Assembly: GCF_900496995.4 (NCBI RefSeq)
Contig: NC_044004.1
Coordinates: forward strand, 49,134,224-49,198,223
Length of the DNA stretch: 64,000 nt
DNA from: Aquila chrysaetos chrysaetos
Taxonomy: Eukaryota > Chordata > Aves > Accipitriformes > Accipitridae
Reading direction: 5' to 3'
Below are positions 52,982 through 64,000 of the stretch, piece after piece (positions within the stretch are counted from its first letter, which is position 1; each line of letters starts with the position of its first letter). The notes under the pieces are model-generated. The model was not told the DNA's origin, did not search any database, and saw only the letters and a program-made list of their open reading frames with translations. The position numbers and the translations under genes were made by a program.

Positions 52982-54492
52982 TAGGTATCTTCAGGTAAAA
53001 TTGGGACTGGCAACTGTTATGATTTCCTATTTGACAGATTTTACTTTGTTTGCAGTGAAATTGCTCCAGGCTGGTCTCTTCACCACCCACCTCAACATAT
53101 GATATCCCTTTTACGTTGTGTAGCTGTAGGTTCTCTTACATCTTGATTTTTATTATTGCATAGTTAGTCTGAAGTTTCACATTTAGTCATTTTAGAACTT
53201 GTGTTCATAGTGTGAAGAGAGAAGGGGAAAAAACTTAAACTTCATACAGCCACTGTGTTCACTCATTTAATCCCCTAATTTAACTGCTGAGTTTATGTAC
53301 CTGAAGGAGATGAGACATAAAAAGGCTTGACGTAAAGGATAAAAATAGATAAGCACATTCATATCAAAACCACATTATCATTCTCTCTGATAATTATGAT
53401 TTCCCACTTTACCAGGCTATATTGTTGCTAGGAGGTTCTCCGCTTTCTATTTTGACTATTGCCAAAGACAATACCATATGTCCAGATGATTCTCGACCTA
53501 ACCTCTTAATCCAGCTAGAATTTTTGCCTGGGTTTGTCCAGGATTTCTGTCTGACTAGCAGCCCAGAGCTACTGTGCTGGACTGTTTGAGGTGCCATCTG
53601 ACCAGAAATTCCAGGGATTCCTCAAGAGCATGTAGATCAATGACATAATGCATCTGCTGTTAAGTCCAACACTTCTTGGAGGTATTGGAGATACTGCACA
53701 TATGTAAATTAGCTGTTCCTTTAAGTGTCAGATTTATTGCCCATACGTTGTATAGTTGATCAACCCAAAAGTACGTAGCTCTGATGGAAAATTCTTGGCA
53801 GAAAGTTAACAGTCTTGTGTTACCAATACCGTTAAGCTTTATTCTGCTGAAGTATTTTATTTAACCAGCTAAATTCCACCCCCCGTGTATTTTAAAGATA
53901 TAACTACAAAGTTTGTTAGCTCTATTTTAAAGGTTCTTACTTTGTGCCCTGTTGCAGCAGAAATGACAAGTCCTTCTTAATGTTGAGAAGCTCCAGTTTT
54001 ATGAGTATTTGTTAGCCAGGTTTCAATCTCCCAAGACCTGTAACACACACAATCTCAGAGGGATGACAAGAGATGTTAACATTTTTGCAGATTCTATTGG
54101 GTTGGAATTTGGGGGGGGGCAGGGCATTAAATACTACCTGCTGTAATTTAGCAAAGACTTTATTCTGAGGAATTTGTATTCAGGAGGATAGTGGGCTCTT
54201 TCAGCTACAGAAACTTAATATTTCTTTGACTGGCATTTTATACTTGATGGAGATTTGGCTGATCTTGTTGCTTCTGCAAAACAATGAAATATATCTAATT
54301 GTTCTGTATAATAAGACTCTAAGCAAAGTCCCTTTCTTTAAGAAAATGTGTCACCTTGGCCTTCCTATAACAGAGCTGAGTAGCTGTGGCTCCAAAAGCA
54401 GTTCATAGCCTACTTTCAACATTGCTTGCTGTCAAGCATATTGATACTTCAAGTATGAGGGTGTCTGCCGCTGCAAAAGAAAATGAAACTAA

Positions 54493-54786
<294 letters not shown>

Positions 54787-54953
54787 TGAATTTCTTGTGC
54801 CCCTGGGTTCGTGAGAATAAGGTCTACTGGATACTTTTGCAGTAAACTAACCTCACTTTTCCTTAAGGAGAGCTGTTCTTGTGCCATGGACAAACTGTTG
54901 AACTCCCTTGTCAATCTTATGATTAGAAGAATAGCCTTAATGAAGCAGTAGCC

Positions 54954-56005
54954 TGCATTGGGTTTGCACGGCAAGGTTTTGGTAGTGGGGGGGGCTACAG
55001 GGGTGGCTTATGTGAGAAGCTGCTAGAAGCTTCCCCTGTGTCCAACAGAGCCAATGCCAGTCGGCACCAAGTCAGACCCACCTCTGGCCAAGGCCGAGCC
55101 CATCAGCAATGGTGGTAGCGCCTCCGGGATAATGTATTTAAGAAGGGGGAAAAGCGTTGTACAACAGAAACTGCAGCCGGGAAAGAGGAGTGAGAATGTG
55201 GGAGAGAAACAACCCTGCAGACCCCCAGGTCAGTGAAGAAGGAGGGGGAGGAGGTGCTCCAGGCGCCGGAGCAGAGATTCCCCTGCAGCCCGTGGGGAAG
55301 ACCATGGTGAGGCAGGCTGTCCCCCTGCAGCCCAGGGAGGTCCACGGTGGAGCAGACATCCACCTGCAGCCCATGGAGGACCCCACGCCGGAGCAGGTGG
55401 GTGCCCGAAGGAGGCTGTGACCCCGTGGGAAGCCCGTGCCGGCGCAGGCTCCTGGCAGGACCTGCGGATCCATGGAGTGAGGAGCCCATGGAGCAGGTTT
55501 TCTGGCAGGAGTTGTGACCCCGCGGGGGACCCACCCTGGAGCAGTCTGTGCCTGAAGGACTGCACCCCATGGAAGGGACCCACACTGGAGCAGGGGAACA
55601 GCTTGAGGAGTCCTGCCCCTGAGGAGGAAGGAGCAGCAGAGACAACGTGTGATGAACTGACCACAACCCCCATTCCCCATCCCCCTACGCCATTGGAGGA
55701 GAGGAGGTAGAGAAAATTGGGAGTGAAGTTAAGTCTGGGAAGAAGGGAGGGGTGGAGGGAAGGTGTTTTAAGATTTGGTTTTATTTCTCATTACCCTACT
55801 GTGATTTGATTGGTAATAAATTAGACTAATTTCCCCAAGTCGAGTCTGTTTTGCCCATGACAGTAATTGGTGAGTGATCTCTCCCTGCCCTTATCTCAAC
55901 CCACAAGCCATTCATTGTATTTTTCTCCTCCTGTCCAGTTGAGGAGGTGAGTGATAGAGCAGCTTTGGCAGGCACCTGGCATCCAGCCAGGGTCAACCCA
56001 CCACA
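54954..56005 (+). mobile_element. Solo LTR, about 1.05 kb, avian endogenous retrovirus
   Basis: Begins TGCATTGGGTTTGCACGGCA and ends GCCAGGGTCAACCCACCACA. A perfect 5-bp target duplication TAGCC flanks it (54949-54953 and 56006-56010). It contains a TATTTAA promoter-like box near 55133 and an AATAAA near 55813, so it reads on the plus strand. A GC-rich middle part (55240-55620) has imperfect internal repeats: CCTGCAGCCC units about 40 bases apart and GGAGCAG units about 50 bases apart. Open frames across this part (up to 187 codons on the minus strand) come from the repeats and match no retroviral protein known to me. No gag, pol or env is present. It lies in RNF175 intron 6. Confidence 0.9.
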
Positions 56006-56445
56006 TAGCCAGTGACATATGCCAGGGTCTGATTTGGGGTTTCCAACAGGCAGGTCCCTATGTGCAAGAGACTACATAACTTTCCTAATTGCCATAGGAA
56101 GACAAGCTTCTTCCTTCCCCAAAGTCTGTGAAAGACTTTTCTTGCCCTTTCCTTTTTATAGCTTTTATCTTCCCTTTCCAAATAAGGTGATTATGTCAGC
56201 ACAATTCTCTTATGTCCCAGTTACTTAAAATCGAGCAGACAGTTGCTAAAGTTCTTGCATCAGCAATAAGATTTTAATTCTTTCTTGGTAACTGTGCATC
56301 CTGGCACTAGTAAACTAAGACAACTGTAGCCATTTTCCTGCTGCCCTTATCTTTGATGGCATCTAAAATGTGTATATGCATCTTGACTCTAAGCAAATAT
56401 TTTGTTGTTCTTTGGATTCTTTTTTTCCTGTAAACTTGATCTTGA

Positions 56446-56643
<198 letters not shown>

Positions 56644-58208
56644 TAATAACAACGACAATAAATAGCAAGAAAAAAGGGAACCAAAACCACATTCAGAAAC
56701 AACATAGCACAAAAGTAAAAAATAGGAGCATGAAATAAATTTCAGTTCTGTGACGCAAGTTGAGGCCATGCAGCTTTTTGACAGACAAACTAATGCAAGA
56801 GTGGCCATAACCCTGCAGTTTCAGGCCTAAATCTGCCTTCCAGGTACTTCGTGCACAGCCTGTGTGGGTGTGCCTGGCAGTATGTTAGACCAGGCATGCT
56901 GACCCATAGGTCAGGTCTGCTAATTCAGGCTCCCATGTACTGCAGAGGATCTCTTCCAGCTATACCTGGGGCTGTGTTTGCTGGGTAGTTTTAAGGCAGA
57001 TGTGGAACTCTTCTCAAGTGATGGCACATACATACCCTACAGCCTGACAGAAGACCCAGTGTCTCATACTCAGAGGTAGCAAACAACTCAGCATTTTGCG
57101 TTCCAGAAACTAAAATGAAAGGTATGGCATACATGCTGGAACAATGTCACTAATTACCCCCTTCTGCAGTTCATAAAAGTATCCTTGCTTCCTGTGAGCT
57201 GGAAAATATGAATACCAGTCTGGATGCTCAGGGCATTGGATTCAACTTTACAATAGTTCTAAAAATTCTAAATATTTTCAGTACTTTGAAACTGCTCAGT
57301 TATAAAACAAGGCAGTATCCGTAATCAGTCTTTAAAATTATCTATTGATGTTTTGACTAGGTTTGCAGGTGTAAGCACTGGGCCTTGTTTATAATTGAAA
57401 GATCCCTTAACAATGTACCTGATACCAGGTTTCATGAATCCTGCATCTGTGGTTGGTGCATTGTTGGCAAAAACCGGACTTGCTCACACTGCCCTGAGAA
57501 AGTTGATTTGAAGAGGATGTTAAATAAAGTAATCCATACCCTCTCCCTAACAGGTGTGCTTTTGACTTGGATTTTCTAAACCATAGCCTGATTACTTATT
57601 AATTCTTGTTTTGATCTGCAGTGGAGGGATGAGATGGCCATATTAAATAAATGGAAAACCAATTATTATTAAGGAACAATTATATTTAGGGAAGATAATA
57701 GCTCTGTTTGGCTTTATCTTATCTAAGACCCCAAGCAAGCTAGGAAAAGAAAAGTGCATATATATTTTCCTTCTTGATTTTAAGACATCCAGAAATCATT
57801 TGTATAATGAGAGGAACATTTTAAAGAATGTAAATCACAGTTTTAGAAAGACCATGCAGTGGATTTTGCTCTTTAATGGAATAACAAAATTGATATAATC
57901 CACTTTCAGAACAAGTGCTGTTTTTTCCCCCTTCTCTTAGTAGTTAGTAAACAACATTTTTCCTTTAGCAAATGTAATAATAGTTGAAGATCTGATGCTG
58001 CATCTGTAGAAACCTGCTTGAGTTGAAGCAAAGTTTGGCTTACTTTTTTGAAGCCCACTTTAACCATATGTGGGAACGATATTTAATTTGTTAATTGAAA
58101 AGAAGGCATTTCAAAATTTTAACCTAATACTTTTTCTTTGATTCTGGCTAAGAAAAACACCAAGATTTACCTATCCTTGCATTTTGTCTCCAGTTTCCTT
58201 AACAACAG

Positions 58209-58347
<139 letters not shown>

Positions 58348-60989
58348 TGAGAATGCTAAGTGTTGGATATTTACCTGTCTGCAATAATGTGCATATTCTG
58401 TACTTAATTTTAAAAGACTAGAGAAAATAGCAGTTGGTTGAACTCCGGTATGCTATACACCGGTATGCTACTTTTGCAGAGTAGTGCTTCTTTTTGCATT
58501 ACAGTAAGACTGTACAGCATGCTATTAAAGCATTTTTTATTTTCTCAAAGTAAGAATTAAAAGAAATTGCTGCCTTTAATGGGAAGGTTGTGCGGGGATG
58601 GGACGACGGGGACGGGACTTATTTCTTAGAATGAATATCCCCTAAAAAGGGAAAAGAAATATTTTAAGTTTGTTTCATTATTAAATATATTGGTAGTGGC
58701 TTCCAGTTGAAATTCTGACTACAGAAAATTGTGCAGCAGATAAGGAGAATTTTAAGTCAAATAATGGCTTTGTATACAGCAAATTCTGAAAAACGGCACC
58801 CAAACAGTTTGTTCATTTGGTTAATGTCAGGTAATACAAGATCACCAGTAGCTTTTTTTTACCTCACCTCTTTCAAGAGCTGTTGTATTGTAGCTTGTAC
58901 ATCTTCCAATGGCCATTTCCGAAAAGCACTAACCATGGCAACATTTACGGTGTGCTTGGTAGTCAGATAGGCCTGTATGTGGAGGTCTTATATTAAGTCC
59001 TCTTTGACTTACTGTCACCATGCTCAAAAGGTCCAACTTCCAATAACCAGCTTCTCAAACACCAGAGGACAAAGTTACAATCCCTAACCACCAATTCCAT
59101 ATGTTACTATTGCTTAAAAAAAAAAAAAAAACAAAAAAACAAAAAAAAACAAAAACCAACAAAAAACGCAACCCAGATCAAAATGGATGCATAAGTCTTG
59201 CTGCTTAGCAGCCGAATGTTTGACATGTATACTACGCTGGCCACATTGTGAGGAATTGAAACGCAGCATGTTTACGCAAGAACAGGCAGTTCTGCTTAGG
59301 AGTCAGAGAAGCTGGTCTTAAAAGGTAACTAGCCTAGCTGAAGTAGCTTTTGAACTCAGATGAAATATGGTCAGTACTTTAAGAATCTTTACATTGTTAT
59401 TAGAAATCAGAAATACAGATTAGCTTAATTTACACTTTAATATATATATGAGAATAAAGCAGAGATTGAGTGAAGCCATCTACTGATGAAGGTGAAGTTT
59501 AGATGCTAAAAATAGGAAATGATGCAATTAAAAAACATTAAGTAAATGAAAGAAAGAGCAAATCTTAAGTACATAGAAGAAGGTGGCTTTGTTTGCTTAG
59601 ATGAAGTAGCAAAGTTACTAATTCTTATAATGAGTTATGCCTGTATTCATTTATGCAAAAATGCACGTAAATAAAGCACTCATTTGCGCTACACTGTCAT
59701 AGAGTTGCCTAATTGTGGGTGTAATGGAAGAATATTTGTCCTCAGCCTTCTCAATGGCTAGCAAAGGACAGGGGGACTTCTGCTCTCACTGTCACATTGG
59801 CTGTGTGGAGAAGAACTTCCTAAAAGCAGTAATGTGAGATGAGACTTCCAATGTGCCAACTCAATTACAATTATTGAGGTGTTTGAACAGAGATTTTGTA
59901 TGTGTTAGATGCCCAAGACCAAAATGCAACAATAAAAACACTAACTTGGACATGATCTCATCACAGATACAGCCAAATGCTGTAGGTGTTTCCATGTGAA
60001 GGCCTTTAAGGTCTGCTTCTGCCCACGCCTGGAAATGTCCTACACTGTGCCTATCCAGAAGTTAGTTGTCCCTCTGGCCTACCAGGTTCAGGGTTCATCT
60101 GTTAGGGTTCATCTAAAATTTCCTGTGGCTGCAAGGCAGGTATCACCCAAGATAACCCTTTCTTTTTAAATTATCTCTGAAGGAAGAGCCTGGTGCCAGT
60201 GCCTCCCATTTACTCCACTTTTTCAGCAATTAGAGGCCTTGTCCCAGCAATTTTCTCAAGAAAACATGGCCCCAGCTGACAGCAAACACAATGTCTGAGG
60301 TGGGATGCTCTCTACCCCCGCTGGTTTTGTGGACTACATTTACAGAGAGAGCAGAAAGGTAGGAAACACCCTTTTAGGGCGTCTGCTAATGCTGCTGATC
60401 AGAGAGAGGAATAAGGTGTTGGATTCAAAGACTACTTATATATTAGTGTTTCCCACATTCTAGCTGAGAATAGCTTAAACTCCATTTGAGCAAGTCAGAG
60501 GAGTATTTGGACCCTACTCTGAAGCATCTATTCCCACATATGGTACAATGAAACTAGACAGAAATCATCCTCCATAGGTGTCTTTCACCGAGAAAGTTGT
60601 CTGCCATAGAACATACATGATACATCAGCCAGAACTGCAGTGTGAAAGCACATTTTTACACTAAGCCTTGCAGCCACAATCCGCAGGAGATCTGGACATT
60701 TAACATACAGTGATTGTGAAATACTGCTGAGAATTAGTCCTTAGATCCACTAACTAGGAGAGCTAGGACAAAAAGCCTTGCTGCATAAACTGACTTTTAT
60801 TGCATTTGATTAGAAGTGGTTTATACAAAGAATGCAGAAGAACCCTTGGCTAGGCAGGCTCTCTCCTAAAGCTTTTGCAAATATAAAGATATATAAACTA
60901 CATAGCTGTATATCTAAAGAACTTTTCATCATTCAATATTTAAATGAAACAGCTTTTGTTAACACTGCTGATTAATGTGTGTAGACAAT
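58348..60989. other. Intergenic DNA between RNF175 relic and TLR2
   Basis: AT-rich, no exon recognised. A CAAAAAA-type A-rich tract lies at about 59115-59166. No transposon boundary could be defined. Confidence 0.5.
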
Positions 60990-61574
60990 TGTTGTGGTTT
61001 AACCCCGGAAGGCAGCTCAGCACCGCACAGCTGCTTGCTCACTCCCCCCGCAGTGGGACAGGGGAGAGAATCGGAAGGGTAAAAGTGAGAAAACTCATGG
61101 GTTAAGATAAAGACAGTTCAATAGGTAAAGCAAAAGCTGCACGCAAGCAAAGCAAAATAAGGAATTCATGCACTACTTACCATCAGCAGGCAGATGTTTA
61201 CCCATTTCCATGAAAGCAGGGCTCCATCATGCATAACAGTCACTTGGGAAGACAAACACCATTAACTCCAAACGTCCTCCCTTCACCTTTCTTTCTGACA
61301 ACTTTTATTGCCAAGCATGAGATTATATGGTATGGGACATCCCTTTGGTCAGCTGGGATCTGCTGTGTCCCCTCCCAAATTATCACACACACATGGCCTA
61401 CTCAGTGGCACAACAGCGTGAGAAACAGAAAAGACCTTGATACTGTGCAAGCACTGTTCAACAATAACTAGAACATCCCTGTGTTATCAAAACTGTTTTG
61501 GTCACAAATCCAAACCACAGCACCACAGGAGCAACTATGTAGAAAATTAACTCTATTCCAGTCCAAACCAGTAA
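60990..61574 (-). mobile_element. Solo LTR of avian ERVL type, minus strand
   Basis: The plus strand shows the reversed LTR: TGTTGTGGTTTAACCCCGGA at the left (the 3' end of the LTR), GTGGGACAGGGGAGAGAATC, AGATAAAGACAGTTCAATAG, and AATTAACTCTATTCCAGTCC at the right (the 5' end). It is the same kind of element as 44965-45554 (shared GTTAAACCAC terminus, AGAGTTAAT near the start, GGGATATTCCATACCATAT-type middle) but not a close copy. The right terminus is eroded (CCAGTA in place of CCAGGACA), and I found no clear target duplication, so it is older. It is in the same orientation as TLR2 and begins about 170 bases after the TLR2 stop codon. AATAAA on the minus strand (61304-61309) could end a TLR2 transcript. 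Confidence 0.88.
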
Positions 61575-61741
61575 AATGATTCATGACCATGGCTACAAAA
61601 AGAAAATAATCTCACAGCAAGTAATAGAATTTACAGTAGCACAGCTCTCTATTCTCAAGGTACAGATAGGTGATGGGATGAACAGGCAAGGGAAAAAATC
61701 CAGAGTACATTTGCTACATATTCATTCTTTAATGTCCCTGT

Positions 61742-64000
61742 CTAGGATTTTAGAGCTATTTTCAAATTAAACCAAAACATCTCCTGCTGCTCTTCTTCAA
61801 GAGGCCACTCCAGGTAGGTCTTTGTGTTCATGATCTTCCGCAGCTTGCAGAACCTCTTGGGAATCGCCTTGCTCTGGATGGGCTCCAGGAGGACGAGAAT
61901 CGCTGCATCGTTGTTCTCGTCAAAGAGGCGGAAGTGCGAGAAGTCCAGCTCGTATTTGCACCACTCGCTCTGCACAAAGTGCTCGGACAGCACAAAGAGC
62001 GTTTTGTGGCTCTTCTCTATGGAGTCGATGATGTTGTCCACGATCCACTTCCCAGGCACAAAGTCCCGCTTGTGGAGGCAGAGCCGAAAGGGGGGGCAGG
62101 CCTGCTCCAGCTCCCGCACCATGATGTTTTCCACCCAGTCGGAGTCGTTCTCGCTGTAGGAGACAAAAGCGTCGTAGCAGATGTCCTTCAGGGGGGCTCG
62201 CTTGGGCTTCCGCTTGGCTTGGAGCCATGCCCAGGTCATTCTCAGGTACCAGACCGCGTGGTACTTGTAGCCGATGGCCACCAGGATGAGGATGACCAGG
62301 AACAGCAGGACGCAGATCGACGACACTATGAGGGACCTGTGGCACTCCATCAGGGAGAGATGCACGGCTCCAACCTGCGTCCCTCTCACTGCCAGCGGAG
62401 AGTCACAGACATACTTCTCCGGCCACCCCACCAGCACCTGGGCTATGCCAGCCTCGTGGTGGATGAAGGAGAGGAATTCACAGGAGCAGATGAAGTTGTT
62501 GTCGCTGGCGTCCAGCAGCTCCATTTTCCTGAAGGACTCAAACTCTTCCCTGGAGAAACTGTTGAGCTTGTTTCTTCTGATTGACATGGCCACTAAGTTA
62601 GGAACGGGCGCGGCACCAGGCAAGGCCTTCAGCTGGTTTTTTGCGAGGTACAGCTCTTTGAGAAATGGGAGTTGCAGTCCAAACTCCTTCAGGTTGTTAG
62701 CGCTAACATCCAAAACTTCCAGCGTTGGGGGAATGCAAGTCGTTAGTGTAGGAATTTGAGTGCTGGAGAGGTTTAAATATTTCAGGGTTTGGGGCCATTC
62801 ACACACATCTGGAATCTCACCAAAATTATTTTGGCTAATGTCTAAGAGAATTAGGTTTCTTAGATGAGACAAACTTTTAACCGTCATTTCTAAGTCACTC
62901 AGTGAATTCTGACTTAAATTTAGAATTTGTAGTGAAGGCCAACCACCCTGACAGGCTGAATGCTCCAAACTCTGGTCTCCAAGCAAATTTGCACTAAGGT
63001 CGAGATACTCTAATGACAGAAGCTGTTGTGAAAGTCTGCATGGTACCAAAAACACCTTGGTGTTTTCAACTGTGATTTTGGTAAGAAGAGATAGTAGACC
63101 TTGCACAGCTTGAAGATCTGTAAACAAATAAAATTCTTCTATAGATAATTTCTCTATTGTCAGAACTCTAAGAGTACGTGATTGGTTTGCTTTAATATGT
63201 GTTTGCCATCGTCCAGTTCCCAAGAGTCTACAGTCTATCATCTCCACCTCCTCTAACTGTGGCATGTTTTCTAAAATGCTGACAATCTTAGGCACAGTAG
63301 CATCTGTTAATAAGGTCTGTTTAAAAGAAATTTTCTTTGCAAATGAAGACGACATAACTCTCAATAGTTGCATTTCACCAGGTATATTGAATGCTATTTT
63401 TCTCACTTCTAACCAAGTGACAGAGTGCAGAAGGTCCCTGACGACTGCTGAGAATATATTAGTACTTCTTACGTTTATGATCATGTGATTTATCTTCTTA
63501 ATTGATTTCAAACTTCCTGGCTCATACTGACTGAGATTGCCACCGTCAATCCACAACTTGTCAAGAAACTCAATGCCCTCAAAGTTCCCTCGCCTTAGCG
63601 TGGAGAACTGCGGGTTGCCCAGGTGGAGAGAGCTCAGGTTCCTCAGGCTAGAAAAGGGGGAGCTTTCCCCCAGCTCTCTGTAGGAGTTCCCTTGAAGGTG
63701 GAGGTGCTGGAGCGAAAAAAGGTGCCCAAACCATGCAGGGTACAAGTGAGCCAAGCTGTTATTTGATAAGTCCAAGAGCTCCAGTTTCCCAAGGGAGCGA
63801 AACGAGTCCTTGTCTATGGAGCTGATTTCGTTGGACTGCAGCAGCAGGGCTCTCAGGTTCACAGCCTGCTGCAGATCCTGGGATCGGATGTGCTTTATCC
63901 TATTGTGGGCCAGGTTTAACACTGTGATTTTGCCCGTGAGCCCTGGGGGAACAAAGTCCAAGCCCATGGAAGAGCAGTTGCAAAGCTGAGTGGCATCGCA
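61742..64000 (-). CDS. TLR2: Toll-like receptor 2, partial at N-terminus
   Basis: Innate immune receptor on the cell surface for bacterial lipoproteins, acting with TLR1-type partners and signalling through MyD88-type adaptors. A single uninterrupted frame runs from the window edge (TGC GAT GCC...) to TAG at 61744-61742, 752 codons. The internal Met at 63967 is not the start: the upstream in-frame LCNCSS is the LRR N-terminal cap. Counting from that Met: leucine-rich repeats to about 490, a C-terminal cap (CSC ... C ... C), a transmembrane helix at 545-567, then a TIR domain at 596-741 with YDAFVSY (box 1), RDFVPG (box 2, Pro 638 at the BB loop) and FW (box 3). Full avian TLR2 is about 780-790 residues, so 30-40 including the signal peptide are missing. 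Birds carry two tandem TLR2 copies; which one this is cannot be told. No lesion seen. Confidence 0.97.
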   Translation of the reverse strand, partial: CDATQLCNCSSMGLDFVPPGLTGKITVLNLAHNRIKHIRSQDLQQAVNLRALLLQSNEISSIDKDSFRSLGKLELLDLSNNSLAHLYPAWFGHLFSLQHLHLQGNSYRELGESSPFSSLRNLSSLHLGNPQFSTLRRGNFEGIEFLDKLWIDGGNLSQYEPGSLKSIKKINHMIINVRSTNIFSAVVRDLLHSVTWLEVRKIAFNIPGEMQLLRVMSSSFAKKISFKQTLLTDATVPKIVSILENMPQLEEVEMIDCRLLGTGRWQTHIKANQSRTLRVLTIEKLSIEEFYLFTDLQAVQGLLSLLTKITVENTKVFLVPCRLSQQLLSLEYLDLSANLLGDQSLEHSACQGGWPSLQILNLSQNSLSDLEMTVKSLSHLRNLILLDISQNNFGEIPDVCEWPQTLKYLNLSSTQIPTLTTCIPPTLEVLDVSANNLKEFGLQLPFLKELYLAKNQLKALPGAAPVPNLVAMSIRRNKLNSFSREEFESFRKMELLDASDNNFICSCEFLSFIHHEAGIAQVLVGWPEKYVCDSPLAVRGTQVGAVHLSLMECHRSLIVSSICVLLFLVILILVAIGYKYHAVWYLRMTWAWLQAKRKPKRAPLKDICYDAFVSYSENDSDWVENIMVRELEQACPPFRLCLHKRDFVPGKWIVDNIIDSIEKSHKTLFVLSEHFVQSEWCKYELDFSHFRLFDENNDAAILVLLEPIQSKAIPKRFCKLRKIMNTKTYLEWPLEEEQQEMFWFNLKIALKS

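Noticed and set aside
55103-55680. Minus-strand frames of 180 and 187 codons and a 147-codon frame
   Set aside because: They lie wholly within the solo LTR and come from its internal GC-rich repeats; three different frames are open at once.
61934-62584. 216-codon plus-strand frame opposite TLR2
   Set aside because: It is the shadow of a GC-rich third-position coding strand, with no domain and no support beyond TLR2.

Overview
The window is vertebrate, almost certainly avian, nuclear DNA. Evidence: spliced genes with GT/AG introns, a long CR1 LINE, three solo LTRs of types abundant in bird genomes, and the gene order SFRP2 - RNF175 - TLR2. That order matches, in inverted orientation, the TLR2-RNF175-SFRP2 block of human 4q31.3. 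The LTR set suggests a bird other than chicken, but I cannot name the species from sequence alone.

Layout. 1-15.4 kb is intergenic: no recognisable gene, one 1.8-kb minus-strand CR1 (4.8-6.6 kb), a small CR1 tail at 14.7 kb, a possible MIR fragment at 7.7 kb and a GC-rich patch at 9.5-10.1 kb. 15.4-16.6 kb holds a degenerate TTAAGC-rich repeat followed by a CpG island. 18.2-20.3 kb is a second, stronger CpG island with a 22-base G run; it forms the promoter and first exon of SFRP2, whose three coding exons (19143-22105, plus strand) are intact. 22.1-23.4 kb looks like its 3' UTR. 23.4-37.2 kb is AT-rich intergenic DNA with an old MIR SINE at 25.4 kb and other ancient repeat debris. A CpG island at 37.2-38.1 kb may be the old RNF175 promoter. 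A perfect 126-bp tandem duplication lies at 39.7 kb.

42.0-58.3 kb carries RNF175, plus strand, reconstructed here as seven well-aligned coding exons (human exon 2 to exon 8 equivalents) plus a damaged terminal exon. Splice sites and phases mostly fit, and the RING zinc ligands survive. However, the first transmembrane exon has an in-frame TGA, and the last exon has a TAG, a one-base deletion and a TGA relative to the human protein. I therefore call it a unitary pseudogene in decay. Two sense-oriented solo LTRs with perfect 5-bp target duplications sit in its introns.

60.99-61.57 kb is a third LTR, minus strand, ending about 170 bp downstream of the TLR2 stop codon. 61742-64000 is TLR2, minus strand, open to the right edge of the window. 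It encodes leucine-rich repeats, a transmembrane helix and a TIR domain. Only the signal peptide and extreme N-terminus lie outside.

The genes do not act in one pathway: SFRP2 is a secreted Wnt modulator, TLR2 a bacterial lipoprotein receptor, and RNF175 encoded a membrane RING protein. Their linkage is ancestral synteny. The most notable result is the loss of RNF175 between two intact conserved neighbours; next are the compositional mosaic of TLR2 and the LTR at its 3' end.
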